From NCBI RefSeq assembly GCF_026210795.1, contig NC_089435.1, forward strand, positions 1,054,001 through 1,118,000: a stretch of 64,000 nucleotides of DNA, written 5' to 3'. This document shows, piece by piece, positions 13,873-25,045 of this stretch; position 1 is the stretch's first letter; each line of letters opens with the position of its first letter. The translations under genes and the position numbers were made by a program. Under the pieces are notes generated by a model. The model ran no database searches and was not told where the DNA came from. It was given only the letters and a program-made list of their open reading frames with translations. This DNA comes from Rhizophagus irregularis. Taxonomy: Eukaryota; Glomeromycota; Glomeromycetes; Glomerales; Glomeraceae.

Positions 13873-14667
13873 CCATAATTTGAAATATGTGTAAACAAAC
13901 TATAATATTTGTTTATATTTAAATTCTGAGTTATTTAATTTAAATATGTTTGTGTTTATATTTAAGGGAAAAAAATAAAATTTTACTTCTATTTTATTAG
14001 GTTTTTGTAAATGAAAAGACAAAAAAATAATCAGCTGAAAAAATAAAAAAATTCTTTGTTAATAACCGTAATACATGATCACATGTTGCAATATTAAAAT
14101 CGGAAATCCTATATTTAAATTGGTAATATGTATTACATATATGACCGATAGGCCAAATTATATCTCCTGCTATTAAAAGTTTTTCTAATTTGAAAAATGC
14201 AAATCTTTCTGAATTACTCAAATTTTCAAATCTGTTTATTATAGTATAATCAATAGTTAATTTTCACTGCAAAATCTCCTAGGAATGGATAAATAAATAC
14301 ATATAAAATTTACTACCCAGTAAGGTTTTTTTGGATGGTTCTAACCTTTACTTATTATTTATTTTATTTATTTTATTTTTTTTATAGAGAGAAATTGTCA
14401 TAATACATGTATTATTTTAAAATTAACATTTTAAAAATTAAATTGAAAAACTATAATTTATTAATTAACAATAAAATGTTTTTTGTTAAAATTATTTAAA
14501 AATTTTTTAAATTATAGCGAAAATGCTACAACAGTAAATAATATTATAATAGCGAAATTGATCAGCAAACAAATGAAAACATGCAAATATTGAATGATGT
14601 CTCAATTTAACAGGTATTTTCAGTGGCACAGGAAGAGTTTTTGCGAAAAGTTGGCATTAGAAGTTTT

Positions 14668-14730
14668 TTTCATTGTCATTGTCATTGACATTGACATTGT
14701 CACTGACATTGACATTGTCATTGTCATTTA
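14668..14730 (+). repeat. Hexanucleotide microsatellite (CATTGT/CATTGA)n
   Basis: About ten alternating copies of CATTGT and CATTGA. It makes an open frame that encodes only a Val/Ile/Asp repeat and is not a gene. Confidence 0.85.
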
Positions 14731-15049
14731 CATAAAGTTATATAAGATTAATTTGAGAGTTTTTTACCAAAAAGGAAATTTTTTTATAAAAAGAGAAATG
14801 ATTTTCAATTTCGAGGCAATTCAGCAGGTGTTTTAATAACAAATTGAGAAATGATTTCCATAGAAAATCTCGTGACAAAATTTATAATAAATTTAAAAAT
14901 AAATGATCAACAAATGATCAACAAAATTGTTACTAGTTTTATAAAAAACGCCCAATAATATCTTTTTATTGTTTTAATCTATAAAAAATGATGAGTATCA
15001 ATAAATCATAATGTATTTTAAATTAATTTATAATAAATTGTTTACATAC

Positions 15050-15511
15050 CTCATCTAGTAATTCATTTGTAATATTTTGTGTAATAATTAAATATTTTAA
15101 AATAATTACCTTATTCTCTAAATTTCTTGTATATGCTTTTTCATTCCAACATAATGGACCATCCTTCCATTTTGCTAAATATGTTGTATTACTTAATTTT
15201 TCAATATCAACAATTTGATAATATGGTATCCATTCAAATATTATATCATTATAATCATTAATTTTTAACTGTACTTCTTGAATTATATTATTAATTTGTT
15301 TATTTTCACTAGCCCAATTTGTGAAATTTTCTTTTAACCAATTTATTTGGCATGGTTTACACCATTTACGCTTTGCATTTGTATAAAACTTTTCACATTT
15401 TACACAACAATTTTCCAAATACTGATCTCCACTAAATATTATAATGTAATATTTTGTATCAGGGTCTTGAGATATACCATATACTTCAACTTTATTATAA
15501 TATGCTATAAT
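15050..15511 (-). CDS. Kinase-array unit D, intact 462-bp internal exon
   Basis: An exon of 154 codons bounded by AG (15513-15512) and GTATGT (15049 downward), phase 0 at both ends and fully open. It starts with a piece equivalent to kinase strands beta-4/5 (YNKVEVYGISQDPDTKYYII). Next come C-C-x2-C and W-C-K-P-C, then NFTNWASENKQI, F-E-W-I-P-Y-Y-Q, and a degenerate beta-1 to beta-3 region with no GxGxxG. The Lys of VILKYL-like I-I-L-K-Y-L is kept. The unit ends at N-E-L-L-D-E. It cannot phosphorylate alone because no C-lobe is attached before the insertion at 14977. It might be spliced onward across that insertion. Confidence 0.75.
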
Positions 15512-15577
15512 CTATTGAAATGATAAATATCAATATACTATAATGTACTTTAGTAAGTTTATAGAAAATTTACATAC

Positions 15578-16039
15578 CTTATCCAGTAATTTATAAGTAA
15601 TATTTCGTGGATTAACTAAATATTTTAAAATAACTGAATCTCCTATATTATGATAGCCACTTGATAAATCATCTTTCCACCTTGCTGAATATGTTACATT
15701 ACATAGTAGCTCTTTACTAATATTATAAAACTGATAGTATGGTATCCATTTAGCAAATAATGTATCATTAATTTTTAATTGCATTTCTTGAATTAAATTA
15801 TCGATTTGTTTATTTTCACTTGTCCAGTTTGTGAAATTTTCCTTTAACCAACTTATTTGGCAATGCTTACACCACTTACACCACTTACACCATATTTTAT
15901 GTGTATCTATATTATACTTCCCACATTTTATACAGCAATTTTTCAAATACTGATCTTTATTAAATATTATAATGTAATATTTTGTATCAGGATCTTGAGA
16001 AATACCATATACTTTAACTTTATTGTAATTTATTTCAAT
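15578..16039 (-). CDS. Kinase-array unit C, intact 462-bp internal exon
   Basis: The same module as unit D, again exactly 154 codons and phase 0-0, with acceptor AG at 16041-16040 and donor GTATGT from 15577. It contains Y-G-I-S-Q-D-P-D-T-K-Y-Y, a cysteine-rich part with three W-C-K repeats before H-C-Q-I-S-W, NFTNWTSENKQID, and S-V-I-L-K-Y-L. The intron to unit D is 66 bp. An exact codon count despite substantial divergence from D suggests either recent duplication or selection for the frame. Confidence 0.75.
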
Positions 16040-16109
16040 CTATTGAAATGATGTGTATCAATATATAATTATGTACTTTAAATTAAAATTCATAGAAAAT
16101 TCAACTTAC

Positions 16110-16600
16110 CTCATCTAAAAATTCATAAGTAATATTTTGTGGATTAACTAAATATTTTAAAATAACTGCATTTCCTGAATTTCCTACATCATAATAGTTA
16201 TATGATAAATCATCAACTTTACTACATCTTGCTGAATATATATGTTGCATTGCATAACTCTTTACTAATATTATAAAACTTATAATATGGTATCCATTGA
16301 GCAAATAATGTGTTGCTAATTTTTATTTGCATTTCTTGAGTTAAATTATCAGTTTGCTTATTTTCACTAGTCCAGTTTGTGAAATTTTCTTTTAACCAAT
16401 TTATTTGGCAATGCTTACACCACCTATACCACTTATCATACCATATGTTATGTGTATGATCTATATTATACTTCTCACATTTTATACAGCAATTTCTCAA
16501 ATACTGACTTTTATTAAATATTTAATATTATAATATAATATTTTGTATCAGGATCCTGAGATATACCATATACTTCAACTTTATTATAATTTGCTATAAT
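16110..16600 (-). pseudogene. Kinase-array unit B, frameshifted copy
   Basis: The splice sites are kept (AG 16602-16601, GTAAGT from 16109) but the exon is 491 bp, not a multiple of three. One frame break is a short duplication in the A/T run before the Q-Y-L-R-N-C-C segment (near 16515). A second is an AT-dinucleotide expansion near 16235. The module order is the same as in C and D. The two open pieces in different frames are halves of one exon. Confidence 0.75.
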
Positions 16601-16668
16601 CTATTGAAAATGATGAGTATTAATATATTATAATGTACTTTAAATAAGTTTATAGAAAATTTACATAC

Positions 16669-17029
16669 CTCATTTAGAAATTTATAAGTAATATTTTGTG
16701 AACCAACTAAATGTTTTAAAATAACTTTTATATTTTTAAACTCTTGTATACTTTTTATTATAATTGCTATATGATAATAGACCATCCTTCCATTTTGCTA
16801 AATGTGTCTCATTGATTAATTCTTTAATATCATCAAACTGATAATATGGTATCCATTCAAATATTGTATCATTATATTCATCAATGTTTAATTGCATTTC
16901 CTGAATTAATTTATCAATTTGGCTGGTCCAATTTGCAAAGTTTCCTTTTAAATGTTTTATTTGACATGGTTTACACCATTTATACTCTGCATTAGAACAC
17001 TCTACGCATCCCTTTAACGAATTCCTCAT
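16669..17029 (-). pseudogene. Kinase-array unit A, first exon with a frameshift
   Basis: This is the only unit with a real ATG (17029). It begins M-R-N-S-L-K-G-C-V-E-C, as the first exons of this kinase family do, and lacks the beta-4/5 piece that begins units B to G. It continues through W-C-K-P-C-Q-I-K, N-F-A-N-W-T-S and F-E-W-I-P-Y-Y-Q-F. A one-base frame change follows K-Y-T-R (about 16738), where the first frame meets TAA. The other frame continues to N-E and the donor GTATGT at 16668. The exon is 361 bp. It is the likely original 5' end of the locus. Confidence 0.7.
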
Positions 17030-17314
17030 TTCTACATAAATTCTATGTAGAAGGATTTCAAAATATTTTTATTCATAATCTTATTTACACACAGTACTTT
17101 ATATAAAACTTCGATGTATCACAACATATTTCATTTTGATGAAGTTAAGTGTATCACAGTACTCGCTCATTTTACACACGTGATAATATAATAAATGATC
17201 AACAATACATAAAAGGTTAGGCACTGTTACACTGTAGAACATTTGCCCGTCATAAAGACGTTTGCTACTGTTACGCAGTAAAATGTTGCGCAGCAATCAT
17301 GTGATATAACTGGA
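17030..17314 (-). promoter_or_regulatory. Probable promoter region of the kinase array
   Basis: AT-rich flank upstream of the only ATG-bearing unit, ending at the hAT target duplication. No defined box is recognised, so the call rests on position only. Confidence 0.3.
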
Positions 17315-17322
17315 CCCGTGAT

Positions 17323-19031
17323 TAGGGATTGGAATCGATTCCCATTATTGGAATCGATTTTAAAATCGATTAATCGCGATTAATCGTTTTGCAAATATCG
17401 ATTTTAAGATTCGATTTTCGATTTTTGATAATCGAAACTAATCGAATTTATATTTCACAAAAAATACAAATTACGGTGCAAATTTATAATTATACTTAAA
17501 AGATTATTTATAATAATAGAATTTTTATATTTTAATGAATTTATTCAATTAAAAGTAATATAATTTGAGAATGTCAAATTCACCGATCACACCCACGTTT
17601 TTGATTGGTTACGCGATTACATCATCATCAATAAATGTTTATTTGTTTATTATTTCTAGTACTTTCCCAACTTTAAACCCTTCGCTCAGCTGGTATGTTT
17701 TTCTTTTTTTTCTTTTATTGTTTTTATATTTTATTTCTTGCTAACTTTATTTTATTCTCTTTAAGTTCTTACTCCTTTCAGTCTTTTGCTCTTTGCAATT
17801 AAGGTGTGTTTAGTATTACATAGTCACGATTTTTTGAAGTTTTTGTTTTTTTTTTATTTTGTCTCTTACACTTCGTTTCTTATATTTTGTTCCTTACATT
17901 TCCTTTCTAACTTTATTTTGTTTTCTTTTAGGTCCTTAGTTCTTCTCGGTGTGTTCTTTCTTTTATTTTTTTTTATTATTTTTTTTATTTTGTCTATCAT
18001 ATTTCATTTTTTTTATGGTTTTTATTTGGTCGGTTGGTTTCCTTCATTTTTTTATTCCCTACTATTTTTTTATCTTTTGTTTCCATTGTTACTTTTATTT
18101 CCTTAATTTTTCATTTCTTTTTCACTCCACTTCATTTTTTTTCGTTCCTTTTCGCTCGTCCCTCGTTTCTTTCACTCCTTTTCACTCCCCGTGTTTTATA
18201 TCGCGTATGCAAATGATTAGAAATTGACAGAGAAGTTGGCAAATTTTTTTCTGTCTTTAAGTGGGCTGAAAATATGTTATAAAGGCCTTCATTTTCTTTT
18301 GTTCCTTTCATTTTTTTCATTCCTTTTCACTCCTTCATTTTTTTCGTTCCTTTTTATCCCCTTCGTTTTTTTCATCCCTTTTTCACCTCTCTTTTGCTTC
18401 TTTCATTTTTTTTACTCCACCTTTGTTTCTTTCATTACTTTTTATTCCTCTTCATTTATTTTGTTCTTCCCTTCACTTCTTTTGTTGATCTTCATTCATT
18501 ATTTTTTTCATTATATTTTGTTTCTTACTCTTCTTTTTGTTATTGCACATTCTCTTCATTTTATTTTCATTATTTCTGTTATTTCCATAAATAAATAAAT
18601 AAATAAAAATTGTTAATATTTATATTTTTAATCAATAAAACGTATCTTTAATTAATAAATTATTATTATTATCATTATAAACGTGTAAGTATTTAGTTTA
18701 GAAGCTATAGAAATTTTTCGACGTTTTAAAGCACCTGCAAATAAAAATTTCATTACATTTTAAAAGTTACTTTAAAAAAAATTTTTGATATTTTGATTAC
18801 AAATGATGTAATACATATTATTCTAACAAAGAGTTCGTCTGCTTCATCACGTAATGACGTAATACTTCCTTGTTTAATACTGCAAAATGCTAACTTGTGT
18901 TATTAATAAACATTTATTAACGATACTGCGCCACAATAAATAGATTCGATTTTTATTCGATAATCGATTTAAAATCGATTCTTGTCAATTTTCGATAGAT
19001 ACGATTTTAATCGAATCTTTTCCAATCCCTA
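17323..19031. mobile_element. Non-autonomous hAT-type transposon
   Basis: The ends are perfect 12-bp inverted repeats (TAGGGATTGGAA and TTCCAATCCCTA), followed inward by many ATCGATT/AATCGAT subterminal motifs. An 8-bp target duplication CCCGTGAT flanks it at 17315-17322 and 19032-19039, the size typical of hAT. The 1709-bp element encodes no transposase. Its middle (about 17690-18590) is a long pyrimidine-rich tract of degenerate units of the TTCATTTTTTTCGTTCC type. The open frames there are Phe/Ser/Leu low-complexity artefacts. Confidence 0.93.
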
Positions 19032-19055
19032 CCCGTGATGCCGATCAATGTAGCA

Positions 19056-19254
19056 AATGTCGAATATGTTTGACATGTTCGATATGTTGCATATGTCCGA
19101 TATGTAGAATATATAGAATATATGGAACATGTAGCATATATGAGATATATAGAACATGTAGCATATATGGGATATATAGAACATGTAGTATATATGGAAT
19201 ATATAGAACATATAGCATATATAGGATATATAGCATATGTAGCATATGTTAAAC
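19056..19254 (+). repeat. Minisatellite with GATATATAGAACATGTAGCA-type units
   Basis: Units of about 30 bp rich in ATATAGAACATGTAGC recur six or more times. Palindromic steps (CATATG, ATATAT) make all frames open on both strands, giving Cys/Tyr/Ile repeats that are not proteins. Confidence 0.85.
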
Positions 19255-20555
19255 ATTTTTAGTTTGGAAATTTATGTATATATAGACCTGTAATTAGACC
19301 TAAATTCAATATAGAACGTGTGTGAAGAATTTAATTAATAAAATGTTTACCCTTTAATATACACCTTAATTTTAAGTTTGGTTTTATATGGTTAATCTGC
19401 TTTCCTTTATTTGTGTCTGATTGTATGCGCCAGTGTGAAGTGATACTCTATTCACATCTGATTGGATTGATTTTAACATATACGTTGATCATTAAAATTA
19501 CCTTCTGCTTTATTAAATATAAACATTTTTTAATGTATAGCTTATTTTTAAGCTTATAAGAACTGACTTCTAACACTACCATAAGCTATAAAAATAAGTT
19601 TTATTATATTTGATAAAAATTATAACAATTCCCGAGTTTCAAAATAAAAATGATAATAATAAAATGAAAAATTTAAGAAAGATAAATTCTAAAAATTAAT
19701 TTCAAGAAATTTCTAAATCTCATGTGTAAACATTAAAGAACCAATTAAAATATTATAATCTCCTTTTTAAGATTTCATATAAATTATTCGTTCATATTCT
19801 ACTCCTCTTCGTCACGATTATGTAGATCATTTCAAGGATATCACGTCATCAATTACCCGATCCCCATATAAAATAATTAACCAATGAAGATATTCGAACT
19901 ATAAAATAGCCAATAAACTAAAATAAAATAAAGTATCCAATAAAAAGAAGTGATAGTTTAACGTCATTCCGGACTGCATTAAATAAAAATACAGGAAATT
20001 TTATACACTTTAATTAAATATAATACTGCGCCCAAAACGTTCTTCCGTCGATCATTTGTCCAAAAATTTTAGAAAGAAAAATGAAGGAGTTATGGAAGTG
20101 TCACGATGGAGCATCCAACTTGTTCGTATATATACACCTGTGAAAGAAGTACGAATATAAAGTAGAAACTTGAGTTTTTTTAACAAAAATACTGAGTCAA
20201 TAACAACAAGTATAAACCTAAAAAGCTGGCGTGGGCTAAGGTTGATCATGTTACAGTCTGATTTAGTTTGGAAAATCTTATAACCAGGTTTTTAACATTT
20301 TTATTTACGGCTCTTATTGTCATTCACAAAATTTTCTTTGACTTTCGATGATGCTCTAACCTTTTATATACAGTATTTCGGGTCTCCCTACTCGAAAAAA
20401 TAACATTTATTTATTGACTGAAATTTTGTCAAAAATTTCGATATCTATTTTCATTCAAAACATCTAAAATTTAGTCATAATTATTCAATTAATTATTCAC
20501 AATAATTTTAAAATTTAAACGTTTTTTCCTATTGATCATTTGCTTCGATAAAATT
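19255..20555. other. Intergenic region with one dispersed-repeat segment
   Basis: No gene seen. At 19960-20035 a run with TTTAACGTCATTCCGGAC and AATTAAATATAATACTG resembles a segment at 32265-32335, so the block probably contains a dispersed repeat fragment. Confidence 0.4.
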
Positions 20556-22077
20556 CCCTATAAAAAAATTGTATACGTTTTTTATAAAGTTTTTATACGA
20601 TTTTTTTTCCTTAGAAATAACGTATCATAATAGGATACGGAAAAATGCACAATTCCGTATCACCAAAAATATGGTTTGGATACGGAATTTGCACGGGATT
20701 TATATGGAATTTACATGATTTGATCACTGATTTTATCACGAAATTTATACGATTTGGTCACTGAATTTACTATTTGTATTACAGTTTACTATAATTGTAT
20801 TTACATAAATCTAATTTCACTTTATTAAATTAAATAAAAAATAAAAAATAAACAAAGTACAAATACATTATGAAAATTCCCTCTTTATTAAAACCACCTA
20901 TTGCAACCTAAATTATCAGGTTCATTTGTAGTCAATAACCTAAAAGAACAAAAAAAAAAGATTGGAAACAAAACCCCCCATCTGCAATCGTCCAAGTCAC
21001 CAAAGGTCAGTATTCCTACAAAAAAAGAAAGAGAACTCCAGAATGTCTGACCTACATAAAAGAAAAGAATTATGAGGCGTCTAATGAAAAAGAAACCAAA
21101 ACAACAAAATAAATCCAAAACTGACCTACAAAAAAAGAAGACTCTGAAGCAACAAAACTGAAACAACCTACAAAAAGAAAAGAATCTGAACCCAACTTAC
21201 AAAAAAACAAAAAAAATTTGAACTGACCTAAAAAAAGAAAAAAATCCTGAATCATCCTACAAAAAGAAAAGGACTCCCAAACTGATCTACAAAAAAAAAA
21301 AAAAGAAACTGAATATTCTCACAAAAAAAATCTGCTGGCCTATGAAATTAAATATAAATAAAGAAGAAAGGGGAATAAAGAATAAACCAAAAAAAATATT
21401 TTTTTAAAAAGAGAGATAACGAAGTTAGGAAAGTTAAAAAAAAATTTTTTTTAAAGGGAGGACGTCAAAGTTAGAAAAATAAAAATTTTTTTATAAAGAG
21501 GAAATAGAAATAGAAAGAAGAAATTTTTTTTAAAAAAAAGAAGAGTGGGAATAAAAGAAAAAATTTTTTTTTAAGGGAGTGATGAAAAAAAATTTTTTTT
21601 CAAAGGAGAGTGACGAAAAAAAAATTTTTTAAAGTGAGGTACGAAAAAAAAAATTATTTTTAAAAGGGGTGACGAAGAAAGAAGAAAAATTTAGAAAAAA
21701 TAACAAAAATAAGACAAGAGAAAGAGAAAGGAAAGGAAAGACAGAAAGGAAGATCGGAAGATCAAACTCATCAAAGTAAGGGTTTATATAAAAAAACAAA
21801 AAACGTATCATAACAAAACAATAAACAATCATGTGATCTCGTGTTATGATACGGAATTTTTGTAAAATTATCTTCTAAAAATATTAAGTTTAAAAATTCC
21901 GTATACATTCCGCATGATTAATTTTTTCCGTATACATTTCTTATACATTAGTTTTTTAAAAAAATGTTCAAAAATGAATTACTTATTAAATATACGGAAT
22001 TTGTATACGGAATCTATAGAAACGTACATAAAATGTATACAAAACGTATCCTTTCCGTATACATATTTTTTATAGGG
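20556..22077. mobile_element. TIR element (CCCTATAAAAAA...) with purine-rich core
   Basis: The termini are inverted repeats of about 23 bp, CCCTATAAAAAAATTGTATA on the left and a near-identical inverted copy on the right. Subterminal CGTATC/GATACGG and TTCCGTATAC motifs recur inside. No convincing target duplication was found, so the superfamily is open. Bases 20940-21780 are purine-rich on the plus strand. On the minus strand this core reads as repeated T-rich tracts ending in GTAG or TTAG, like serial splice acceptors. No transposase is encoded. Confidence 0.75.
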
Positions 22078-22430
22078 ATTTATGAAGGGAAGATGTTATT
22101 TTTTAGGAGTTTTATGGTTTTGTAGCAACAAACTTGTTCATCTTGAAGTTTGTAAAAAGGGTTTGGAGTTGTTTTTCAATAAAGGTTTTTACAAAAAAGT
22201 CAAAAAAGATGTCTTTCTTCGAAGAACTCTCTTTTCAGCTTCTTTAGTTCCGATTATATGTTTTTATATTATGGTCTTTTATTTTTGGTTCAAAAAATTT
22301 TCCTAAAGTTTGGAGCGGCGCAGTGCAATAAGTTTCGCTATAAATGGAAGGTTACAGCCTTACGGGATAGAAAAGAATGAATTAATTTATTTTGAGGAGT
22401 CAATCATTGCGGAACAAAAAAGATGCCCGG
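22078..22430. other. Short intergenic stretch
   Basis: Two short plus-strand open frames (22082-22306 and 22310-22492) show no domain and no family resemblance, and the second runs into the neighbouring MITE. I see no supported gene. Confidence 0.4.
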
Positions 22431-22755
22431 TTAGGGATTGGAATCAATTATCGAACCTTTGTAGATTCGATTTTTTGTTCCTTAAAAGATAATCCATTTT
22501 AAGCTTTAATAATTAATTCCATGATCAGTAAATATATAAATTCTGAATTAAAATTGTAAAAACTATTAAAAAATCTATCGTTGTCAATCATTTCATCATT
22601 TTTAAGTTTTTGAAGGCCATTATCGATCAATTTTTCTTTTTTGAAAATATTTTAAATCATGCATTTAATTTTTGGATGCAATATTGAATTAATTTTTTTG
22701 TTTAATTTCAATTTTCTCTTCACAAGTGAGATTCGATTTTGATTCGATTATCCAT
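22431..22755. mobile_element. Short decayed hAT-type MITE
   Basis: An 8-bp duplication ATGCCCGG flanks the block at 22423-22430 and 22756-22763. The left end TTAGGGATTGGAATC resembles the 17323 element, and the right end carries GATTCGATTATCCAT, a degenerate inverted match. It is 325 bp and non-coding. Confidence 0.75.
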
Positions 22756-22763
22756 ATGCCCGG

Positions 22764-23180
22764 CATGAATTTAAATCAGCGGCTTTTGATTTAACTAGCG
22801 CAGTGATAGTTATTTGACCAGCGAAATAAGAAGATAAAATTACGGACCCTCACATCACAGTCATCACAGATAAAGTCTCCAAGCGGGGAGGGATATGGAT
22901 GCCTAATATTTTGGAATTGTAACTCGGTAGCCACCACATTGCTATAATGAGTTCCTTGTGGAATTGTTCGTAGTTTAGTTAATTTTATTTTTATTGTTTT
23001 GTAATTTGTTAACCATATCGTAGGATAGTTTGATTGGAGTTTTATGGCTCTGATGTCACTCCGCATTACAATGGTCTTTGTTGGAGTATATTAGACGGGG
23101 ACACCTAGGGATGTGGTCAACTCACTTGGTTCAGTTTTATTATGAACCGATACTATTGAAGAGAACTGAATACTTTACAG
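22764..23180. other. Unassigned GC-richer stretch
   Basis: A minus-strand frame at 22791-23066 (91 codons) is open, but its composition shows no domain. I could not decide whether it is a remnant. Confidence 0.3.
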
Positions 23181-23430
23181 AAATTTCATTATTTTAAACG
23201 ATATCACTTCAATATCAAAATAGTGATATTATTAACGATATCGTTAAGATTATCTTAACGATCTTGTTTTGATATTTATCATAAGATATCAAAAAAATGT
23301 CGATGCAATATCGTAACGATAAGTGATATCATGATGATATTGTAATGAAATTGTTTATCAGTTTGATATTGTTACAATATCAAAACGGGGTTGTTAAGAT
23401 GATCTTAACGATATTGTTTGGGTTTCAGTA
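23180..23430. repeat. GATATC/GATATT palindrome cluster
   Basis: Short self-complementary motifs (GATATC, TTAACGATATCGTTAA, and TTAAGATNATCTTAACGAT twice) are packed into 250 bp and can fold on either strand. It is probably the remains of a fold-back element; clean ends were not found. Confidence 0.55.
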
Positions 23431-23844
23431 AATACTACTATTATGATATTAACTAGTTTCGTTAATTTGTACCTATACTTGTTATTTTTTTTCTTAAATG
23501 TAAAAATTTATGATTCGAGTATAGAATTTGGCTTTAAAAGTTACGTTTATAGCGTTTAGTATCAAATTTTTATCATGTGATGTTTGTTGAATTAAACTAA
23601 TAAAGACACCCATTTTGGAAATTTCGATATAATAATATCTTTTTAATGTTACTTCTTATACCAAATGTAAAAGGACTGATTAAAGACTGAGAAAAGAATA
23701 CTTAAATGGCTTTAAGAAAAAATAGATATTTTTATAAAAATAAATTCAATTTACGAATATCAATACATATTAAATCTTATTTTATTAAAAAAAAAAATTC
23801 TACACAAATCAATCGTAAAATTTAAATTAGAACATTACCAACCA

Positions 23845-25045
23845 TTTAAATGAACTACTATTTCTTCTGCTTCATATTTTTCTAACAAATTTCTTATTCC
23901 TGTATCCATAATATATAATTGTAATATACTAATATTATAGGAATTACACGGTTACACCTTTCCAGTTATTAAGAAATAATTTTAAGGACTCAAATTTAAT
24001 TGGACTATAATTTTTAAAAATAAATTTAAATAAACTATTGGTGATGATTTTGATAATACTTTAAATAAATTATCCCAATCAATTTCATCTTTTAATACAA
24101 ATTGTAATCCATTTAAATTTTGACAATTAATTAATAATTTTTCTTTTCTAAAATATTTGTATCTTCTTCAATCAATAATAATGTTAGATATTTAAAATTT
24201 TGACAATTTTTATAAATAACCCGAATAATCTTTCACTTCTTTCATCCTCATTAACAGAATAAATATAATCAAAAATTTTTATTCAATAAGTAATCCTTTT
24301 GTACTCCCAATTAAATTTATTGTATATTTGTTTGGAATTCTATAAACTTCCAAAAATTGTAAATGAGGCAATTATAAAAACTCTAAATAATTCTATTTAC
24401 TTTGTTGAGTTGAACATTTACCATGCAAATTTAATTCTTTTAAATTTACTAATGATGAGAGAATTTCCGTGGTAAATGGTCTAAATCTTGTGAAATATTG
24501 AATAGAATTTGCATGTTTATTAAAGAGTTTTCAAGAGTGTTACAAAGTGTTACAAAATGGTTCATCTTGTGAGAAACAACATCCATAATCGAATCTGAAA
24601 TGAATATTGTACAATTTTTTTTTGAGTTTCGATTAATCTAGAAATTTCATATTATTTTCAAATTGTTCGAAATAAAGTTTCACCTCTATAATTGATTTAC
24701 AAACTGCCATTAATCCAGTTAATATATTATTATCTATATTATTACAACAATTAAAGAGATTCAAGTTTTTCAAAATAGAATAAGATATATTTGATAACTA
24801 AATTGTTTGGGTATATAAAGATTATTTTTACATTTTTATTAATGAAAAGTTAAATATTTCATATTTTTAAAATAATTAATCTTTCAGATGAATCATCAAT
24901 AATTTTTGTTATCTTCATAATTGAACCTAAATTTAAATATTTACAAAAATTAATATAATTAAATAAAGGTCTTTTATATGATGTATCTATATCTATTTGA
25001 TTATTTTTTAAATAATCATAAATTTCTTTAATTTTTGTTTCATTT
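23845..25045 (-). pseudogene. F-box/leucine-rich protein pseudogene
   Basis: Read on the minus strand, this matches the paralog at 45977-47323 along its length in broken frames. E-T-K-I-K-E-I-Y-D-Y-L-K-N-N is followed by K-R-P-L-F-N-Y-I-N-F-C-K-Y-L-N-L-G-S-I-M-K-I-T-K, and further on by L-L-I-N-C-Q-N-L-N-G-L-Q-F and a terminal N-N-W-K-G. Many stops and indels separate the pieces, and the N-terminal F-box itself is missing. The family normally acts as a substrate adaptor in SCF ubiquitin ligases. Confidence 0.8.

Larger units (their letters stand above)
11525..14977 (-). mobile_element. 3.45-kb insertion splitting the kinase exon array
   Basis: Homology to the exon-intron unit stops at 14978 and resumes at 11524. 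Joining these two bases restores the acceptor AG and the first codons of the unit exactly. On the minus strand the insert starts TTAAAACAATAAAAAG and ends ACCCTAG before a T, so it sits between A and T with no obvious duplication. A CTAG-T end is Helitron-like, but the usual 5' TC and the hairpin near the end are missing. A 3-bp TTA duplication is an equally possible reading. The interior is AT-rich with a tandem repeat at 13.3-13.9 kb and no convincing coding frame. Confidence 0.55.

Noticed and set aside
17786-18598. Several plus-strand open frames of 60-124 codons rich in Phe, Leu and Ser
   Set aside because: They are translations of the pyrimidine tract inside the hAT element; all frames are open because C/T-only codons contain no stops.
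19029-19256. Cys/Ile/Tyr-rich open frames on both strands
   Set aside because: Produced by the ATATAGAACATGTAGC minisatellite; periodic and strand-symmetric.
20888-21255. Minus-strand Phe/Val/Gly-rich frames
   Set aside because: Translations of repeated T-rich GTAG tracts in a TIR element; no protein-like composition.
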